47,564 nt of DNA from positions 1 through 47,564 of the forward strand of contig CADCWE010000271.1 of assembly GCA_902806325.1 (NCBI GenBank). The letters are read 5' to 3'. Each line of letters begins with the position of its first letter. The first letter of the stretch is position 1. Source of the DNA: an uncultured Thermomicrobiales bacterium. Lineage in GTDB: Bacteria > Chloroflexota > Chloroflexia > Thermomicrobiales > UBA6265. Made by a program: the position numbers and the translations under genes. Below, in pieces: positions 25,669 to 34,023 of the stretch. The notes beneath the pieces are model-generated. The model did no database searches. It was given only the letters and a program-made list of their open reading frames with translations, and was not told the origin of the DNA.

Positions 25669-25917
25669 GTGAGCCAGGAATCGTCCAAACGTCGCGTCGA
25701 TCGGATCACCGGCGTCTCCAACGTGACGTTCGATCTGACGGCGCTGTTTTGGAACAAGCTCGAAGGGGTGACCGCGCTCCAAACCTACCAGCGCGACGCC
25801 GACGAGGCGGGCGACACCGAGGCCCGCGCCTTGTTCGAGCGCTTGGAACAGGGCGCCCGGGCCGATGTCGAGGCGCTGCGCGTCTTACTCGCCAAACGCC
25901 TCACCGAGGGTGGGTAG
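25669..25917 (+). CDS. Small helical protein, ferritin-like helix-hairpin type
   Basis: The 82-residue protein begins at GTG with AGGAGG 7 bases upstream, a strong start. It has a first region VSNVTFDLTALFWNKLEGVTAL and then two helices, TYQRDADEAGDTEARALFER and EQGARADVEALRVLLAKRL. The pattern '(I/L)..LY..L.G..AL..Y..DA..AGD.E....F......' is seen in small ferritin-like helical proteins of Chloroflexota and related soil bacteria. It lacks an obvious diiron EXXH pair, so metal binding is doubtful. Role unknown. Confidence 0.7.
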   Translation: MSQESSKRRVDRITGVSNVTFDLTALFWNKLEGVTALQTYQRDADEAGDTEARALFERLEQGARADVEALRVLLAKRLTEGG

Positions 25918-25979
25918 CTGGTCGGGCGGCTTCACCGGACGGGGAGCGCTGAAGGACGTCGAGACGGACCCGACGCGGA

Positions 25980-26408
25980 TCACAGGTCGCCGTCCCCTAT
26001 CGCCAATGCGGGCTTGACGGCCTCGATCCCCTCCACGCTGCTGGGGTCGAACCAGCGGATCACCGGCGCGATGCCCTCGCCAGCGTAGCGGCGGAGCAGG
26101 GATGTGATCGTTTCCGGTTCGAGCGGTACCTGATGGGCGCGGCCGTCGCCAAAGCCGCGCCCGGTGCGACCGGGCAGATCGATTAACACCGATGCCGCCC
26201 GCTCACCAGTTGTTGGTTCCCGATCCGCTGCCAGGCAGGCCGCGTCGATGGTCCGGCGCAACGGTGCCAGTCCGTCGGGCGAACATGTCCGATTGGCGTT
26301 CCACAGGTCGGCGTAGCGGGCGGTCAGGTCGAGCATGCGCTCGCCGTTGGGCTCGATCAGGAGCGGAATCCCACCGGGCCGGTTGGCGGGCGGTCGTCCT
26401 TCGCGCGG
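25980..26408 (-). pseudogene. C-terminal stump of an LLM-class flavin-dependent oxidoreductase
   Basis: Reading down from about 26408, the frame gives RPPANRPGGIPLLIEPNGER, then MLDLTARYADLWNA, a Cys/Pro segment and LRRTIDAACLAADREPTT. This follows the last third of luciferase-like (F420/FMN) monooxygenases: 'IPLLIGGGGER.TLRLAARYAD.WN...'. Then come a helix and a VIRWFDPSSVEGIEAV end. The N-terminal two thirds, with the flavin-binding barrel strands, are absent. Upstream sequence in the same frame is shadow of the divergent gene at 26593. The expected Gly-Gly after PLLI is Glu-Pro. It is best read as a truncated, decaying gene. Confidence 0.65.
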
Positions 26409-26436
26409 GAGGCGTCGGGATCCGCCACCGGTCGCT

Positions 26437-26454
26437 CGTTCGTGCGAACGTTCG
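26437..26454. promoter_or_regulatory. Overlapping palindromes, possible operator
   Basis: CGTTCG-TG-CGAACG at 26437-26450 overlaps the perfect palindrome CGAACGTTCG at 26445-26454. They lie between the oxidoreductase stump and the membrane protein gene at 26593. A small regulator site is possible; the orientation is opposite to a typical GAAC-N4-GTTC LexA box. Confidence 0.25.
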
Positions 26455-26592
26455 CCTCGGCGGCAGTGTCGCGACGAACCGGCTAGAATCCAGTATGGAC
26501 GATGAGCGGGCTGCCGCACCCGCCGCGGCGAGGTGGTGGATGGATCGTGGGCGAGGACGAGCCGGGATCGCTGCGGTGCGGGGAGGCTGTGG

Positions 26593-27387
26593 GTGGATTT
26601 TGTGGTAGCCGGGTTCGGATTCGGCGCGTTGGTGCTGCTCCTCGGCATCGGTCTTCGCGATCTGGGACCGCGAGTGCGCGGCGTCCGCCCCGGTGCGACC
26701 CTGGCGTGGACCGATGTCGAAGCGCGTCTGCGTTGGGCGCGTGGTTGTCGGGCGACCGGTCTGGTTCTCGCGCTCGGTGCGGGGGGCGTTTGCCTGATGA
26801 CGGCGGTCGCCTTGGTCGCCCAGGTCGGCGATGCGACCGGGAGCGTGATGGTGACTGCCTCCGCGTTCGGTTCCGTGCTGGTCTCGATCGGGTGGGCTTT
26901 CGCCTATGCCGGTCACGAACGACGGCATTGGCGACCGGTGCGCTCCGCGGCGCCAGTCCCGTGGGACCACGTCGCCCCGAGCGACGCCCGCCGCCAAACG
27001 CTCTCAACCCCCTTGCCGGGGACCACGGAGCCGGTGGCGCCGCTCGTGCCGCCCGCCGGGAACGCGCTGGCTCCATCGCCGCCGGTGTCGCAGCCCCGAC
27101 CAGACGGGCGGTCTCCGTTCACCGAGAGCCAGTCGCCGCCGATCCGGTCGGGGGCCACCACCGAGACGCTCCCTCCTGGTCTATCGCCGCTCGGCGAGTG
27201 GTCCCCGGTCGCGCTTCGGATCATGGCCGGGTCGACGGAAAAGGCGGCTCTGCTCGACGACGGGTCGGATACGATCGACGGTCGATTGGAGACGGACCGT
27301 ACCGCGTCGACGCGGCGTGGGAGCGATCAGGCTCTAGGGGAGCCGGCCGCCAGCGATGGGGCAGCTGCCCGCGCCGGCCGCGCCTGA
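26593..27387 (+). CDS. Membrane protein with long Pro/Ser-rich cytosolic or outer tail
   Basis: The 264-residue product is not from a family I recognise. Three hydrophobic helices occupy the first half: FVVAGFGFGALVLLLGIGL, about 53-75 (TGLVLALGAGGVCLMTAVAL) and about 85-103 (VMVTASAFGSVLVSIGWAF). After residue 110 the chain is low-complexity and rich in Pro, Ser, Thr and Ala, probably disordered. GTG 26593 is preferred because GGGGAGG lies about 7 bases upstream; frames starting at 26533 would add shadow sequence. It is divergent from the oxidoreductase stump and convergent with the GAF-GGDEF pseudogene. Confidence 0.55.
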   Translation: MDFVVAGFGFGALVLLLGIGLRDLGPRVRGVRPGATLAWTDVEARLRWARGCRATGLVLALGAGGVCLMTAVALVAQVGDATGSVMVTASAFGSVLVSIGWAFAYAGHERRHWRPVRSAAPVPWDHVAPSDARRQTLSTPLPGTTEPVAPLVPPAGNALAPSPPVSQPRPDGRSPFTESQSPPIRSGATTETLPPGLSPLGEWSPVALRIMAGSTEKAALLDDGSDTIDGRLETDRTASTRRGSDQALGEPAASDGAAARAGRA

Positions 27388-27497
27388 ATCACGCCCGGAC
27401 CAGGGCGTCGGTCGGGCGCGGCCGGCTAGACCGGCTCCGCATCGAGGGGAAACCACGTTCCGGTTTCGGCGTAGGAGTGAGTTGGGTCGAACAAGGC

Positions 27498-28517
27498 TTA
27501 CCCGCCTTTGCCGCCTGCTTTCGCGCGCAGCAACGCGGTGTCCGCCCCGCGGAGGACCTCCTGGGCATCGGTGTGGATCGCGGTGCTGACGGCGATTCCG
27601 ATGCTCGCGCTGAGGCGGACAGACCGGCCGCGCACCGCGTATGGGGGTTCAAGCGCTAACAGCACACGATCGGCGATCACCAGCGCATCGTTGGGATGAT
27701 CGACGCGGGGAATCAGCAGTGTGAACTCGTCGCCGTCGAAGCGAGCGTCGGTGTCGCCCGCTCGCAGGGCGCCGGACAATCGGTTGTCGGCAGCGGCGAG
27801 GACCTGGTCGCCCGCATCGTGCCCCAGTTCGTGGTTGATCCGCTTGAAATCGTCCACGTTGATGAAAACCCGGCGGTCGAGCCGTCGCGGCGACCGCGAT
27901 CGGTCAGCGCGTGGGCGAGGCGATCCAAGAACAGCGCATGGTTGGGTAGCCCCGTCACGGGCTCCTGAAACGTCGGGTGCCGCAGGTGCGATTCGCGGGA
28001 GCTAAATGCGCGTATGGTCTGCTCGTGCTCCTGCTCGTTCGCGAGAAAGCTGGCCAATCTCCGCTGCACCGAGCGATCGGCTTCGGCGAGCGTCCAGGCG
28101 CGATCATCGAGCAAACAGAGGGCGCCGATCATTCCCCCATCACTCCAGAGCAGCGGCGGACCGGCGTAGGCGGGCCGCGCATCGGGATGCGGCCTTGGTC
28201 CCCTGACGGATTGATACGTGCGCGTTGGCTCACCGGAGGCAACGCGCGTTCTGTGCCGTGTTTCCCGTCCCCGACGGTGGGTTCAATCCGGACCTGGGCG
28301 CCGGGGAGGACCGAATTGTCACGTGCCGCGAATGAATCACGTCCCACAAGTCCCCGGCGATCGGGCTGACCACTGCCAACGGCAACGTCAGGACATCGCA
28401 AATCAGTTCCGACGCGGCTTCGATCGCGGCGCCCGCGCCGGGATAAGAGCGCGCGACGAGCATCTCGACGCTCGTTGACGCATCGAACGTGCTCGGAGGA
28501 ACGTCGGGGGCAACCAT
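27498..28517 (-). pseudogene. GAF-GGDEF diguanylate cyclase gene broken by three frameshifts
   Basis: The gene opens at ATG 28517 (AAGGAT site upstream). The N-terminal GAF part reads VEMLVARSYPGAGAAIEAASELI with LAVVSPIAGDLWDVIHSR, then shifts frame near 28335 to continue RDNSVLPGAQVRIEPTVGDG. It shifts again by about 28190 to DARPAYAGPPLLWSDGGMIG with ALCLLDDRAWT. A third shift near 27880 leads from VTGLPNHALFLDRLAHALTD to VDDFKRINHELGHDAGDQVL and the active-site loop RFDGDEFTLLIPR, where GGDEF reads DGDEF. Each shift equals the loss of one base. Taken together this is a GAF sensor plus diguanylate cyclase, about 340 codons long, inactivated unless the changes are sequencing or assembly errors. 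Confidence 0.8.
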
Positions 28518-28724
28518 GGGCGTGATCCTTCGCGGGGAAGCGGCTAAGACTTGCCGCCGGCCACCAGACCGAGTTCACCTTAGCCCAAGGGCCCTGCCGG
28601 GCATCTCCCCGGAAGGTCCTGACCTAGAAACGTATCAGGGCGCCGGTTTTCCGCAACGCGGGGCGCAAACGGGCCGAGCGGAATACCGCCCGGCCCGGAT
28701 CGAGGTTTGCGCTCGCGAATGCGA

Positions 28725-28970
28725 TTAAGCGTTCCGGCGGCCAAGGATGAGGTTCTTGGCGAAGACGAGAACGACGGCCGCCACGGTCGCGGCAAACAAG
28801 CTGGCGATGAAACTAGCTGTTCCGTCGACGATTAGTCCGGCGACAAACGCGCCGGCCAGACCCAGGAGCAGATCACCGAGGATGCCACGGTCGGTTCGGG
28901 TGACCACCCCGGCGAGCCAGCCCGCCAAGATCCCCAGTACGGCCCAGCCGATAAAGCCAAAGTCTCCCAT
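28725..28970 (-). CDS. GlsB/YeaQ/YmgE-type small membrane protein
   Basis: The 81-residue protein has three membrane helices with the Gly-rich pattern of the transglycosylase-associated family: IGWAVLGILAGWLAGVV, then GILGDLLLGLAGAFVAGLI and FIASLFAATVAAVVLVF. The motif 'GxxxG(W/A)LAG...G..GD...G..GA..GG' is the family's signature. Members are often induced by stress; their function is not settled. GAGGAA lies about 6 bases before ATG 28970. It is a single gene between a pseudogene and a gene-free stretch. Confidence 0.9.
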   Translation of the reverse strand: MGDFGFIGWAVLGILAGWLAGVVTRTDRGILGDLLLGLAGAFVAGLIVDGTASFIASLFAATVAAVVLVFAKNLILGRRNA

Positions 28971-29403
28971 CGAGTTCCTCCCTCGTTGCGGAGGACCGGT
29001 GGCCCTCCATCGTAGCCCGGATCACGAACTCACACCGCGAGAAGCAACCCCTGTGCCGCGATCCGCAATCGGCAACGGGGAAGACCATGACGGGAACCCA
29101 ACCGGAACGATCTCCTCCACCCGGCAGCGGGTCTGGCGGATGTCGTGGGCGTGAAGCGTCCGGTAGTGGCGCGGGACGCCCGCGCCGATCTCGGGAATTC
29201 CAAGCAAACGGGGAACCCCGAACCGCCTGCCGGACCGCTCTCCGCGGGCCGCCGGTCCGCGCGACAGATCCCGCACTTGGCCGTCGGAGGGGGTGAGCGG
29301 CGTCCAACTCTCGGACGTGGGCGATATTCGGGACGGCTCGGGTGGCCACGGCTGGTTGCGCGGGAATCTGGACCGTCGGGCGACGCCGCGTCGACCGCCA
29401 TCC
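28971..29403. other. 433-bp stretch with no convincing gene
   Basis: No frame has both a ribosome site and recognisable protein features. A minus-strand frame at 29022-29276 includes LLGIPEIGAGVPRHYRTLHA, which looks protein-like but matches no family I know. It may be a decayed gene. Confidence 0.35.
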
Positions 29404-30489
29404 TTAACCGGACGGCGGCGTTTCCACCATCGGGGAAGGGATCGGCGGCATCGTCGCGGTCGGTGAGGGAGTGGCGGTCGGCGGCATTGGGGACTGCGTC
29501 GGAGACACGGCGGTTTTGGTCACGGCGAACGTCGGTTGCACCGTCGGCGTCGAGCGAGTGGTGGGGGTCTTCGTCGCATCAGGACCGGACGTGGCCGACG
29601 GCGCGGGAGGACTGGTGGCCGTCGCGGGAAGCGAAACGGGGGCGTTGGTCGGCACGTTGTTGATCTCACGGGTTGGGGAGACGGTCGGAGGCGGCCGCGA
29701 CGGTGCCGGTTTGGTGGTTGGCGCGGCCGGCGGTGGCGTGGCGGTCGGCGCTAGCGTCGCCGCTGCGGTCGCCGCGAGCGTCGCCGTGGCGGTCGCAGTT
29801 GGTGGCAGAGGAGTTTCGGACGGCGCAATCGGCGCAGTCGCGATCGTAGTTATGGTCGGGGGCGCGGTCGCGGTCGACGTCGACGACGGAGGAACCGGCG
29901 ACAATGGCGGCAACTCCTGAGGATTGCTCGTCACCAGGGCCGGCCGCACGGTCTCGGTGGCCGTTGGCTCTCGGACAAGCGACGTGGGAGCCGGGGCCAC
30001 CGGTGGTTCAAGGTGGATCAATGGCGGCGGCGGATTGGGGGATCGGTTCTGCACGGCGGGGGTGGATGTCGCCGTCGCGGAGACCCGGTTCGGGGATGCC
30101 GTCGCCGTTCTGGGCCCACTGGAGGGCCGCGAGACGGGGGTCGCGATAACCGTGCTGGGCCGGCGCACGACCCGCGGTGTCGGCGTGTCGGCGGGACTGG
30201 GGAGCGGGGTGACCGTCTTGCTCGCCATGTCGAGGAGGAGAAGCGAATCTGCGGGGACGGTGGACGATACGGCGGAAGGGGTCGGTTCGAACCCGGCACT
30301 AGGATCGACTGTGGACGCCGCAATGACGGTGCCTTGGGGACTTCTCGGGGTCGGCTCGCGATCGGCGGCGGACGGCAGCACCATGAATGCCAGGAGCGCG
30401 GTGACGCCGCCTGCGACGACGATCGCCGACACCATCGGGGTCAAGATGCCGCTTCGTTGAAGGAGCCGAACGTAGACCGATCCGGGCAT
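29404..30489 (-). CDS. Membrane-anchored Thr/Pro-rich surface protein
   Basis: The 361-residue protein begins with a short basic region and one membrane helix (MVSAIVVAGGVTALLAFMV, about 19-37). The rest is low-complexity, rich in Thr, Pro, Ser and Ala, with many TAT, TPT and PPT runs and no Cys. It resembles the linkers of the giant secreted protein at 9069-14252 and is probably an extended, perhaps glycosylated, cell-surface stalk. ATG 30489 has GGGAGG 8 bases upstream. It is divergent from the LuxR-type regulator gene, sharing a 295-bp intergenic region, which hints at a regulatory link. No enzymatic domain is seen. Confidence 0.7.
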   Translation of the reverse strand: MPGSVYVRLLQRSGILTPMVSAIVVAGGVTALLAFMVLPSAADREPTPRSPQGTVIAASTVDPSAGFEPTPSAVSSTVPADSLLLLDMASKTVTPLPSPADTPTPRVVRRPSTVIATPVSRPSSGPRTATASPNRVSATATSTPAVQNRSPNPPPPLIHLEPPVAPAPTSLVREPTATETVRPALVTSNPQELPPLSPVPPSSTSTATAPPTITTIATAPIAPSETPLPPTATATATLAATAAATLAPTATPPPAAPTTKPAPSRPPPTVSPTREINNVPTNAPVSLPATATSPPAPSATSGPDATKTPTTRSTPTVQPTFAVTKTAVSPTQSPMPPTATPSPTATMPPIPSPMVETPPSG

Positions 30490-30784
30490 CGTCTGCACCT
30501 CCCGAGGTGGGTCCCAGCGGGTCGAGAAGGGAGGTTGCGGGGTGCGGCAAATCGACGACGCCCGGTTGTCCGGCGGGAGCGACCGGAGCGATTGATGGCG
30601 GCAGCGTAGCACGTTCCGTACCCACCGGAAAGCGACGTTTCGAAGGGGAAAACTTGGGGGGGGTCGTGGCGGATGGTGGAATGGCGCCCCGGGGTCCGGT
30701 CCGCGGTCGGCGAGAGAGCATTCCCGGACGGTATGATGGTCCAAACGTGCAAGCAATGATGCGTTTCCCGGTCTCGGAGTAGCA

Positions 30785-33358
30785 ATGGTCGCGGTTTCGA
30801 TTGGTTCCGGTAACGGGGTCGCGGGCTTGCCACTGCCGCGAACCCCGTTCGTGGGACGGGAGCGGGAGATCGAGGCGGCGCGGGAACTCCTGCGGCGCCC
30901 CGACGTGTGCCTGGTGACCATGACCGGTCTCGGCGGCACGGGCAAGACGCGGCTCGCGATCGCGGTCGCGGCCAGTCTCGCCGATGAATTCACCGACGGC
31001 GTGGTGTTCGTCCCCCTGGGGTCCGTCGCCGATCCGGGGATGGTCGCGTTCACGGTGGCGCGCGCCCTGGGCCTGCGCGAAACGGCCGATACGCCGGTGA
31101 CCGCGCAGCTCAAGGCCGCGCTGCACGATCGCGATCTGCTGCTGGTGCTGGACAACTTCGAGCAGGTGGTCGACGCGGCGCCGCTCGTGGCGGAACTGCT
31201 GGCGGACGCGCCCGGTCTCAAGGTGCTGGTGACGAGCCGGATGCGGATTCATCTCTCCGGCGAGCACCAGTTTGCCGTGCCACCGCTTGGGTTGCCCGAA
31301 GCGCCCTCAGGGACGGTATCCGCGACGTCATCGGGTGACCCATCGCCGGTCAGCGAGGCGGTTGCGTTGTTCGTCCAGCGCGCGCGGGCGGTCGATCCCG
31401 GGTTCACGATCACGTCGGCTAACGCCGACGCCGTGCGACAACTCTGCCAGCGGTTGGACGGGTTGCCGCTGGCGATCGAGTTGGCGGCGGCGCGGGTCAA
31501 GGTGCTGTCCCCGAGGGCGATGCTTTCCCGTCTGGAGCACCGGTTCGTCCTCCTGACGGGCGGCCCGCGCGACGTTCCGGCGCGCCAACAGACACTCCGG
31601 GGCGCGATCGCGTGGAGTCACGATCTGCTGTCCGAAGCAGAGCAGGTCTTGTTTCGGCGCCTGGCGGTATTCGCCGGCGGGTTCACCTTGGCGTCCGCCG
31701 AAGCCGTCGGGACCGGCGGGTTCGAGGGAGGGGAAACCGGCGCCACCGCGACCGTTAGCGGCGAACAGCCCGGCGAAGCGGTGCTTAACGACCTCGAAAC
31801 CTTGGTCGATCACAGCTTGGTCCGGCTGCTCGACGGAGAAGGTGGCGACGGCAGTGATGCGGACGGCCCCCGGTTCGCGATGCTGGAAACGGTGCGCGAG
31901 TACGGGCTGGAGCGGTTGGTCGACACCGGCGAGTCCGCTCCCGTCCGCTCGGCCCACGCGGCCTGGGCGATTGCGTTCGCCGAAGCGGCCGAGCCGGACC
32001 TGATCGGACCGAACCAGCGCGTCGTGCTCGACAGCTTGGACGCCGAGCGGGACAACCTGCGCGCCGCGGAAGGTTGGCTCCACGCCATTGGTGACGCGGA
32101 AGGGGCGCTGAGGTTGGCCGGCGCGCTTTGGCGATTCTGGGCCGTCCGCGGGTCGTTGCTAGACGGGCGGGCCTGGCTCGAACGCGCGCTTGCGGCCGCG
32201 GATGCGGCGGGCGTCGCGGCTCCCGCGGCGCGGGCCAAAGCCCTCCAGCATCTCGGCAACGTCGCCTTGGATCTGGGTGACTACCCGCTGGCGCGCGCGC
32301 AGTACCAGGCCGCCCGGGCGCTGCGGAGCCAGCAAGGAGACCAATCCGGGATCGCTGCGGCCCTCAACGGACTGGGCCTGCTGGCCTTCTACGCGGGCGA
32401 CTACGACGAAGCGCGACGGCTGCACGGGGAAAGTTTGCGTATCCGGCGCTCGATCAACGACCACCAAGGCATCGGCAACTCCCTGACCAACCTCGGCAGC
32501 GTGGCCAGTGCCCACGGGGAGGTGGAGCGGTCCCGCGTGATCCATGAGGAGGCGTTGGCAGTCCGCCGGGCGATGGGCGACGCGGACGGCGTGGCCTACT
32601 CGCTCTACAACCTCGGTGACCTCGCGAACAACCGGGGGGACTTCGAGTTGGCCAAAACGCGGTTCGAGGACAGTCTGGCCCTGTTCCGCGACGTGGGAGA
32701 CAAGCTCGGCGTCGGGTACGCGCTGGCCGGTCTTGGCCGGGCGATGCTGGAACGCCGGGACACCAAGGGTGCCGGGACCGGAGACGACCGGGCCGCGGCG
32801 TCGCGCTTCGCCGAGTCGCTGCTGATCCGCCGCGACCTGGGCGACAAACGTGGAATGGTCGAGTGTTTGGAAGGGATCGCCGCGGCGACGTCCGGCGATC
32901 CCATCGCTCAAACGCGGTTGCTCGGGGCCGCCGAATCGCTGCGACGGACGATCGGGGCACCGCTGCGTCCGGTCGAGGAAGCGGATCGGGAACGGATCGG
33001 TGGCCGGGCGCGGGCGCGGCTGGGAGGGGCGGCGTTTGAGGAGGCGTTCGCCGAGGGCGGGAACTGGTCGCTGGACCATGCGACGGCGCGTGCGTTGGCC
33101 GTGGCCGAGGGCATGGCGAGCGAACCACGCCTCTCCAAACCGGAACCGGCACCGATCGGCAACGCCCACGGCTTGACCGCCCGCGAACAGGAGGTGTTGC
33201 GCTTGCTTTCCGACGGGTTGACCTACGCCCAGATCGCGGACCGGCTGTTTCTCAGCCCGCGCACGGTCAACGCCCACTTGAACGCCATCTACCGCAAGCT
33301 CGGCGTGACGTCGCGCTCGGGTGCGCTGCGCTATGCGCTGGAGCACGGGTTGGCCTGA
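30785..33358 (+). CDS. LuxR-family regulator with AAA/NB-ARC-like ATPase and TPR region
   Basis: The 857-residue protein starts PLPRTPFVGREREIEAARELL, the usual entry to the STAND-type ATPase of this group. Walker A is GLGGTGKT (48-55) and Walker B is LLLVLDNFE (118-126), followed by VLVTSRMRIHLSGEH (sensor Arg) and LPLAIELAAARVKVLSP. A winged-helix region leads to tetratricopeptide-like helices (about 480-680) with repeated ALNGLGLLAFYAGDYDEA-type units. A C-terminal LuxR helix-turn-helix (about 792-850) has LTAREQEVLRLLSDGLTYAQ and FLSPRTVNAHLNAIYRKLGV. Such regulators are abundant in Thermomicrobia. ATG 30785 has GGAG 6 bases upstream. The target is unknown. The gene ends 8 bases from the convergent osmoprotectant operon. 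Confidence 0.93.
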   Translation: MVAVSIGSGNGVAGLPLPRTPFVGREREIEAARELLRRPDVCLVTMTGLGGTGKTRLAIAVAASLADEFTDGVVFVPLGSVADPGMVAFTVARALGLRETADTPVTAQLKAALHDRDLLLVLDNFEQVVDAAPLVAELLADAPGLKVLVTSRMRIHLSGEHQFAVPPLGLPEAPSGTVSATSSGDPSPVSEAVALFVQRARAVDPGFTITSANADAVRQLCQRLDGLPLAIELAAARVKVLSPRAMLSRLEHRFVLLTGGPRDVPARQQTLRGAIAWSHDLLSEAEQVLFRRLAVFAGGFTLASAEAVGTGGFEGGETGATATVSGEQPGEAVLNDLETLVDHSLVRLLDGEGGDGSDADGPRFAMLETVREYGLERLVDTGESAPVRSAHAAWAIAFAEAAEPDLIGPNQRVVLDSLDAERDNLRAAEGWLHAIGDAEGALRLAGALWRFWAVRGSLLDGRAWLERALAAADAAGVAAPAARAKALQHLGNVALDLGDYPLARAQYQAARALRSQQGDQSGIAAALNGLGLLAFYAGDYDEARRLHGESLRIRRSINDHQGIGNSLTNLGSVASAHGEVERSRVIHEEALAVRRAMGDADGVAYSLYNLGDLANNRGDFELAKTRFEDSLALFRDVGDKLGVGYALAGLGRAMLERRDTKGAGTGDDRAAASRFAESLLIRRDLGDKRGMVECLEGIAAATSGDPIAQTRLLGAAESLRRTIGAPLRPVEEADRERIGGRARARLGGAAFEEAFAEGGNWSLDHATARALAVAEGMASEPRLSKPEPAPIGNAHGLTAREQEVLRLLSDGLTYAQIADRLFLSPRTVNAHLNAIYRKLGVTSRSGALRYALEHGLA

Positions 33359-33366
33359 ACGGGCGA

Positions 33367-34023
33367 TTACCCGGATCGGGCGCGCTCCGCCCTCGCGAGA
33401 GGGGTCAGGCGCTCCAGCAGGCGCATCACGAGGTCGATGGCGATCGCGAGCGCGGCGATGGCGATTGCGCCAGCCAGGATCATCGCGTTGTACGCGCGGG
33501 CGATGCCGTCGAAGAGGAGCGTACCCAGACCGCCGGCGTCGATCGCGGCGGCCAGGGTCGCCAGCCCGATCGTCGTCGTCAGTGCCGTGCGCACCCCGGC
33601 CAGGATTACCGGCAGGGCTAGCGGGAGGCGCACCCGGCGAAAAACCTGCCAGGCGGTCATGCCAATCCCGGCGGCCGCCTCCAACGTCGGCGCATCCACG
33701 CCCTGCAAGCCGGCGACGATGTTGCGCACGACAAAGATTTGGGCGTAAACCACGAGCGCGACGAGGGTCGGTTCACGGCCGATCCCCAAGCTTGGGATCA
33801 GGAAGACGAGAAAGGCCAGGCTGGGCACGGTGTAGAGCGCGCCGAGCATCCCGAGAACGGGAAACGTGAGCCAGCGATACCGCGCCGCCGCGATCCCCAG
33901 CGGCGCGGCGATCACGAGCGCGAGTCCGATTGCGAGCAGGGTCAGTTGAAGGTGATCGAGCGTCAGTTCGAGCACCTTCCGCCACTCTTCGGTCAGGTAG
34001 CTTAGGTCGAAGCCGCGCTTCAT
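33367..34023 (-). CDS. Osmoprotectant ABC transporter permease (OpuCB/OpuCD-like)
   Basis: The 218-residue permease has about six membrane helices and the ProW/OpuC-type binding-protein-dependent transport motif: NIVAGLQGVDAPTLEAAAGI with GMTAWQVFRRVRLPLALPVI (the EAA loop). The final helices include AIDAGGLGTLLFDGIA, typical of glycine betaine/choline/carnitine permeases. Its ATG overlaps the ATPase stop by ATGA, so translation is coupled. It is the last gene of the minus-strand operon permease - binding protein - ATPase - permease. Import of a quaternary amine osmolyte is the likely role. Confidence 0.92.
   Translation of the reverse strand: MKRGFDLSYLTEEWRKVLELTLDHLQLTLLAIGLALVIAAPLGIAAARYRWLTFPVLGMLGALYTVPSLAFLVFLIPSLGIGREPTLVALVVYAQIFVVRNIVAGLQGVDAPTLEAAAGIGMTAWQVFRRVRLPLALPVILAGVRTALTTTIGLATLAAAIDAGGLGTLLFDGIARAYNAMILAGAIAIAALAIAIDLVMRLLERLTPLARAERARSG

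Noticed and set aside
29022-29276. Minus-strand frame with LLGIPEIGAGVPRHYRTLHA
   Set aside because: It looks protein-like, but there is no ribosome site, no known family and poor composition in the rest of the frame. It is kept only as a note in the gap entry.
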